In this document: positions 5,223 through 5,242 of the stretch, piece after piece
How positions within the stretch are numbered: the stretch's first letter is position 1
Layout: each line of letters starts with the position of its first letter
Assembly: GCA_023150055.1 (NCBI GenBank)
Contig: JAKLLP010000173.1
Location: forward strand, 1 to 5,242
Reading direction: 5' to 3'
Source: Gammaproteobacteria bacterium
Lineage (GTDB): Bacteria; Pseudomonadota; Gammaproteobacteria; Steroidobacterales; GCA-2729495
Length of the DNA: 5,242 nucleotides
The notes under the pieces: model-generated
Database searches by the model: none
The model's input: the letters and a program-made list of their open reading frames with translations, nothing else
Told to the model about the DNA's origin: nothing
Position numbers and translations under genes: made by a program

Positions 5223-5242
5223 CGGTGGGGCTCATCGCTGCT

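Noticed and set aside
4624..5235. Minus-strand open frame (203 codons) opposite the Crp/Fnr gene
   Set aside because: It mirrors a well-supported coding region, and the peptide looks like low-complexity antisense translation.
5186..5242. ATG opening a frame to the window's end
   Set aside because: There is no Shine-Dalgarno motif before it and only 19 codons are visible, too little to support a gene.

Overview
This GC-rich window reads as a chromosomal segment of a Gram-negative bacterium, most likely a proteobacterium (perhaps a gammaproteobacterium). The clues are an outer-membrane beta-barrel protein with a signal peptide, a lipoprotein with a lipobox, a CsbD/YjbJ-type stress protein and a Crp/Fnr regulator of a kind common in proteobacteria. 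Taxonomy is inferred from gene style only. There is no sign of an insertion sequence, phage, tRNA, rRNA or CRISPR array.

Left part (1-1649): a small CsbD-family stress gene points leftwards (73-306). A 243-base divergent intergenic region separates it from two rightward envelope genes. The first (550-873) encodes a very small collagen-like lipoprotein with 20 uninterrupted Gly-X-Y triplets. The second (963-1649) encodes a strongly acidic, Asp-rich outer-membrane beta-barrel of about 8 strands. They lie 89 bases apart, with only a weak hairpin between them.

Middle (1650-1942): a gap of about 290 bases with no convincing gene. It contains several small hairpins and leads to a signalling gene with no usable ATG.

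Right part (1943-5166): a tight three-gene signalling operon. It encodes a soluble hybrid histidine kinase (PAS-HisKA-HATPase-REC), a response regulator of REC-coiled coil-PAS layout with no output domain, and a Crp/Fnr-family transcription factor. The kinase and regulator genes overlap by 4 bases (ATGA), and the Crp gene starts 9 bases after the regulator's stop. The only DNA-binding protein in the window is the Crp/Fnr protein, so the natural reading is that the kinase and REC-PAS protein sense a cytoplasmic signal and relay it, perhaps by protein contact, to transcription. The upstream stress and envelope genes are plausible but unproven targets.

The most unusual items are the minimal collagen lipoprotein paired with an acidic barrel, the output-less REC-PAS protein between a hybrid kinase and a Crp/Fnr factor, and the probable non-AUG start of the kinase.
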